Positions 5,739 through 6,999 of a stretch of DNA of 6,999 bases are shown piece by piece. The notes below the pieces were generated by a model. The model searched no databases. It was not told where the DNA came from and saw only the letters and a program-made list of their open reading frames with translations. Position numbers and translations under genes: made by a program. Source of the stretch: Solobacterium sp. (lineage in GTDB: Bacteria > Bacillota_I > Bacilli_A > Erysipelotrichales > Erysipelotrichaceae); assembly GCA_016291725.1 (NCBI GenBank), contig JAEEYJ010000006.1, forward strand, positions 1-6,999, in the 5' to 3' direction. Every line of letters starts with the position of its first letter. Within the stretch, counting starts at the first letter, position 1.

Positions 5739-6476
5739 ATGTTCAGACTCTTCGGCATCCTGATCGGCATTCTGGGAACGGTGCTGTTCGCCCTTCCTTT
5801 CTTTGCGGGCATCTTCAATGCCGGCAGTCTGGCAGGCACTTTCCTGTCCCTGGTTCTCCTGCTCGGCTGTCTGTTCGAAGAAAAGCTGCGGGGCGGAGGA
5901 TTCCGGTACGTCTGCAGAGCTGTACAGGCCGGCTATGCTGTATTCTTCTGTGTTGCTGCGGTTGCCTGCTTCTGCATGTACAGGGAATGCCGCAATGCAC
6001 CGCCGGAAGACAAGCCGCAGACGGTTGTCGTTCTCGGCTGCGGTCTGGAGGGAGACCGCCCCAGCCTGTCCCTTCTGTACCGGCTGCAGCGGGCCTATGC
6101 CTGGCTGAAGGATCACCCGGACACACATGCCGTTGTCAGCGGCGGACAGGGCGGGGACGAGATCATGCCGGAAGCCCGGTGCATGGCAGAATGGCTGGTA
6201 TCCCATGGCATTGATGAAGAGCGGGTCCATGAAGAAGACCGTTCTTCCACCACCTACGAGAATCTGGCTTTCACCCGTACGGTGCTGAAGGAAAATGATC
6301 TCCCGGAAGAGATCATCGTTGTATCGAACGGGTTCCATATCTACCGGGCCTGCCTGATTGCCCGGAAACAGGGCTATTCCTGTACAGCGCTTCCGGCAAG
6401 GACTACCTGGTGGCTTCTGCCATCATCCGTACTGCGGGAAGTGCTGGGCATTGCACGGGAATGGATCAAGGGCTGA
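5739..6476 (+). CDS. YdcF/DUF218-family membrane protein
   Basis: This 245-residue protein has an N-terminal membrane part with three likely helices (about 4-26, 31-46 and 62-80), then a DUF218 domain from about 94 to the end. The domain shows TVVVLGCGLEGDRPSLSLLYRL (95-116), AVVSGGQGGDEIMPEA (131-146), GIDEERVHEEDRSSTTYENL (157-176) and VVSNGFHIYRACLIARKQG (194-212), the usual conserved blocks. The family includes E. coli YdcF (reported to bind S-adenosylmethionine), ElyC and SanA, linked to envelope and peptidoglycan-precursor steps. The reaction is not settled, so none is assigned here. The last residues (TTWWLLPSSVLREVLGIAREWIKG) may form an amphipathic membrane-proximal helix. ATG 5739 fits the hydrophobic N-terminus and is the start of a predicted leaderless mRNA. 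A terminator overlaps its stop codon. Confidence 0.9.
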   Translation: MFRLFGILIGILGTVLFALPFFAGIFNAGSLAGTFLSLVLLLGCLFEEKLRGGGFRYVCRAVQAGYAVFFCVAAVACFCMYRECRNAPPEDKPQTVVVLGCGLEGDRPSLSLLYRLQRAYAWLKDHPDTHAVVSGGQGGDEIMPEARCMAEWLVSHGIDEERVHEEDRSSTTYENLAFTRTVLKENDLPEEIIVVSNGFHIYRACLIARKQGYSCTALPARTTWWLLPSSVLREVLGIAREWIKG

Positions 6477-6495
6477 CTGTTCAGCCCTTGTTTTT
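6468..6495 (+). terminator. Intrinsic terminator overlapping the DUF218 stop codon
   Basis: AAGGGCTGA (6468-6476) pairs perfectly with TCAGCCCTT (6481-6489) around loop CTGT. GTTTTT follows at 6490-6495. The left arm contains the last codons and the TGA stop. The T-run overlaps the stop codon of the convergent gene on the other strand. Confidence 0.9.
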
Positions 6496-6999
6496 ACTGC
6501 AGAGGTATACTGCCGATCTCAGTATAGACCATGCCCTGCTTCATTCTTTCGGATTTCATCAGGGAAATCCTGTTTGCTTCCCAGGATGCCTCCGGTATAT
6601 CAATCTCCGGATACGGGTCTCCTGCCTCGCTCCAGGCTTTCCTCAGAAGGGTGATGTGCGGTACGAACTTCTTCCGGTCGAACGGGATCCCGGCATCGGA
6701 GAGTCTGTGCCGGATCCCGGCAGTCAGTGCCTGCAGAGCATCGTTTTCCCTGACACCGCACCAGTACAGCTTACGGAAGACACCGATGCCCTGCAGGGAC
6801 AGAACAAACCGTTCTCTCTGTATATCCTCCAGCAGATCCAGGATTCCGTCCGGATCCGGATACTCCCCGATATAGGCCAGGGTAATGTGCAGGTTGTCCC
6901 GGACATCGTAGTTTCCCCGCAGACCGGCCTCCCACATCCGGTTCTGCACTTCCACCAGCGCATCCCTTGCGTCTTCATCCGGGAGAACAGCCAGAAACA
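6494..6999 (-). CDS. thpR: RNA 2',3'-cyclic phosphodiesterase / 2H phosphoesterase (ThpR/LigT), N-terminus beyond window
   Basis: Read on the - strand, the frame stays open past an internal GTG at 6955 to the right edge. It encodes FLAVLPDEDARDALVEVQNR, a typical ThpR opening, so only a few first codons are missing and GTG 6955 is not the start. About 167 residues are visible. The two signature HxTx motifs are present: NLHITLAY (H37, T39 of the visible part) and FVPHITLL (H114, T116), which supply the paired catalytic His/Thr residues of 2H phosphoesterases. Known enzymes open 2',3'-cyclic phosphate ends of RNA to 2'-phosphate and can ligate 2'-5' ends in vitro; the cellular role in bacteria is unclear. 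The protein is cytoplasmic. It converges on the DUF218 gene, with 17 bases between the stops. No T-rich terminator of its own is visible on this strand. Confidence 0.92.
   Translation of the reverse strand, partial: FLAVLPDEDARDALVEVQNRMWEAGLRGNYDVRDNLHITLAYIGEYPDPDGILDLLEDIQRERFVLSLQGIGVFRKLYWCGVRENDALQALTAGIRHRLSDAGIPFDRKKFVPHITLLRKAWSEAGDPYPEIDIPEASWEANRISLMKSERMKQGMVYTEIGSIPLQ

Noticed and set aside
5625..6338. 237-codon open frame on the - strand opposite the DUF218 gene
   Set aside because: No family motif or good start signal, and the + strand DUF218 motifs are clear.
6953..6955. GTG 6955 as the start of the 2H phosphoesterase
   Set aside because: The frame continues upstream with FLAVLPDEDARDAL, the usual first strand and helix of this family, so the true start is outside the window.

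Overview
The window looks like chromosomal DNA of an anaerobic, gut- or mouth-type member of the Bacillota. Strong AAAGGAG-type ribosome binding sites, short intergenic gaps closed by intrinsic terminators, ATG-dominated starts and moderately GC-rich coding sequence suggest this. An Erysipelotrichia-like or clostridial host is my guess. No marker gene here fixes the taxonomy.

Left half (1-3814): a catabolic-looking cassette, all on the + strand. It consists of the 3' part of an M20-family amidohydrolase, a YfcC/DcuC-type 12-TM permease, and a second complete M20 amidohydrolase that is a clear paralogue of the first. A weak hairpin follows the first hydrolase. A TTCACC/TATAAT promoter and a leader with the Shine-Dalgarno sequence in a hairpin loop precede the permease. 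A strong terminator separates the permease from the second hydrolase, which has no obvious promoter of its own. The simplest reading is import of an N-acylated or amide-linked amino compound followed by cytoplasmic hydrolysis. This is analogous to the known AbgA/AbgB/AbgT p-aminobenzoyl-glutamate system, but the substrate cannot be read from the sequence.

Middle (3833-5609): a MATE-family multidrug/cation antiporter on the + strand, with its own promoter. It converges on a small unrecognised two-TM protein on the - strand, and the two share a hairpin at their 3' ends. Right part (5610-6999): a 129-base divergent promoter region with a perfect 10-bp palindrome, then a + strand YdcF/DUF218 membrane protein. 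It converges on a - strand 2H phosphoesterase (ThpR/LigT, RNA 2',3'-cyclic phosphodiesterase) whose first codons lie beyond the right edge.

The most notable pattern is that both the MATE gene and the DUF218 gene have a good -10 hexamer ending exactly seven bases before the A of the ATG and no Shine-Dalgarno sequence. Both are therefore predicted to make leaderless mRNAs, whereas the permease, the second M20 enzyme and the small membrane protein have classical ribosome binding sites. I found no mobile element, CRISPR array, tRNA or rRNA, and nothing that forms a clearly new multi-gene system.
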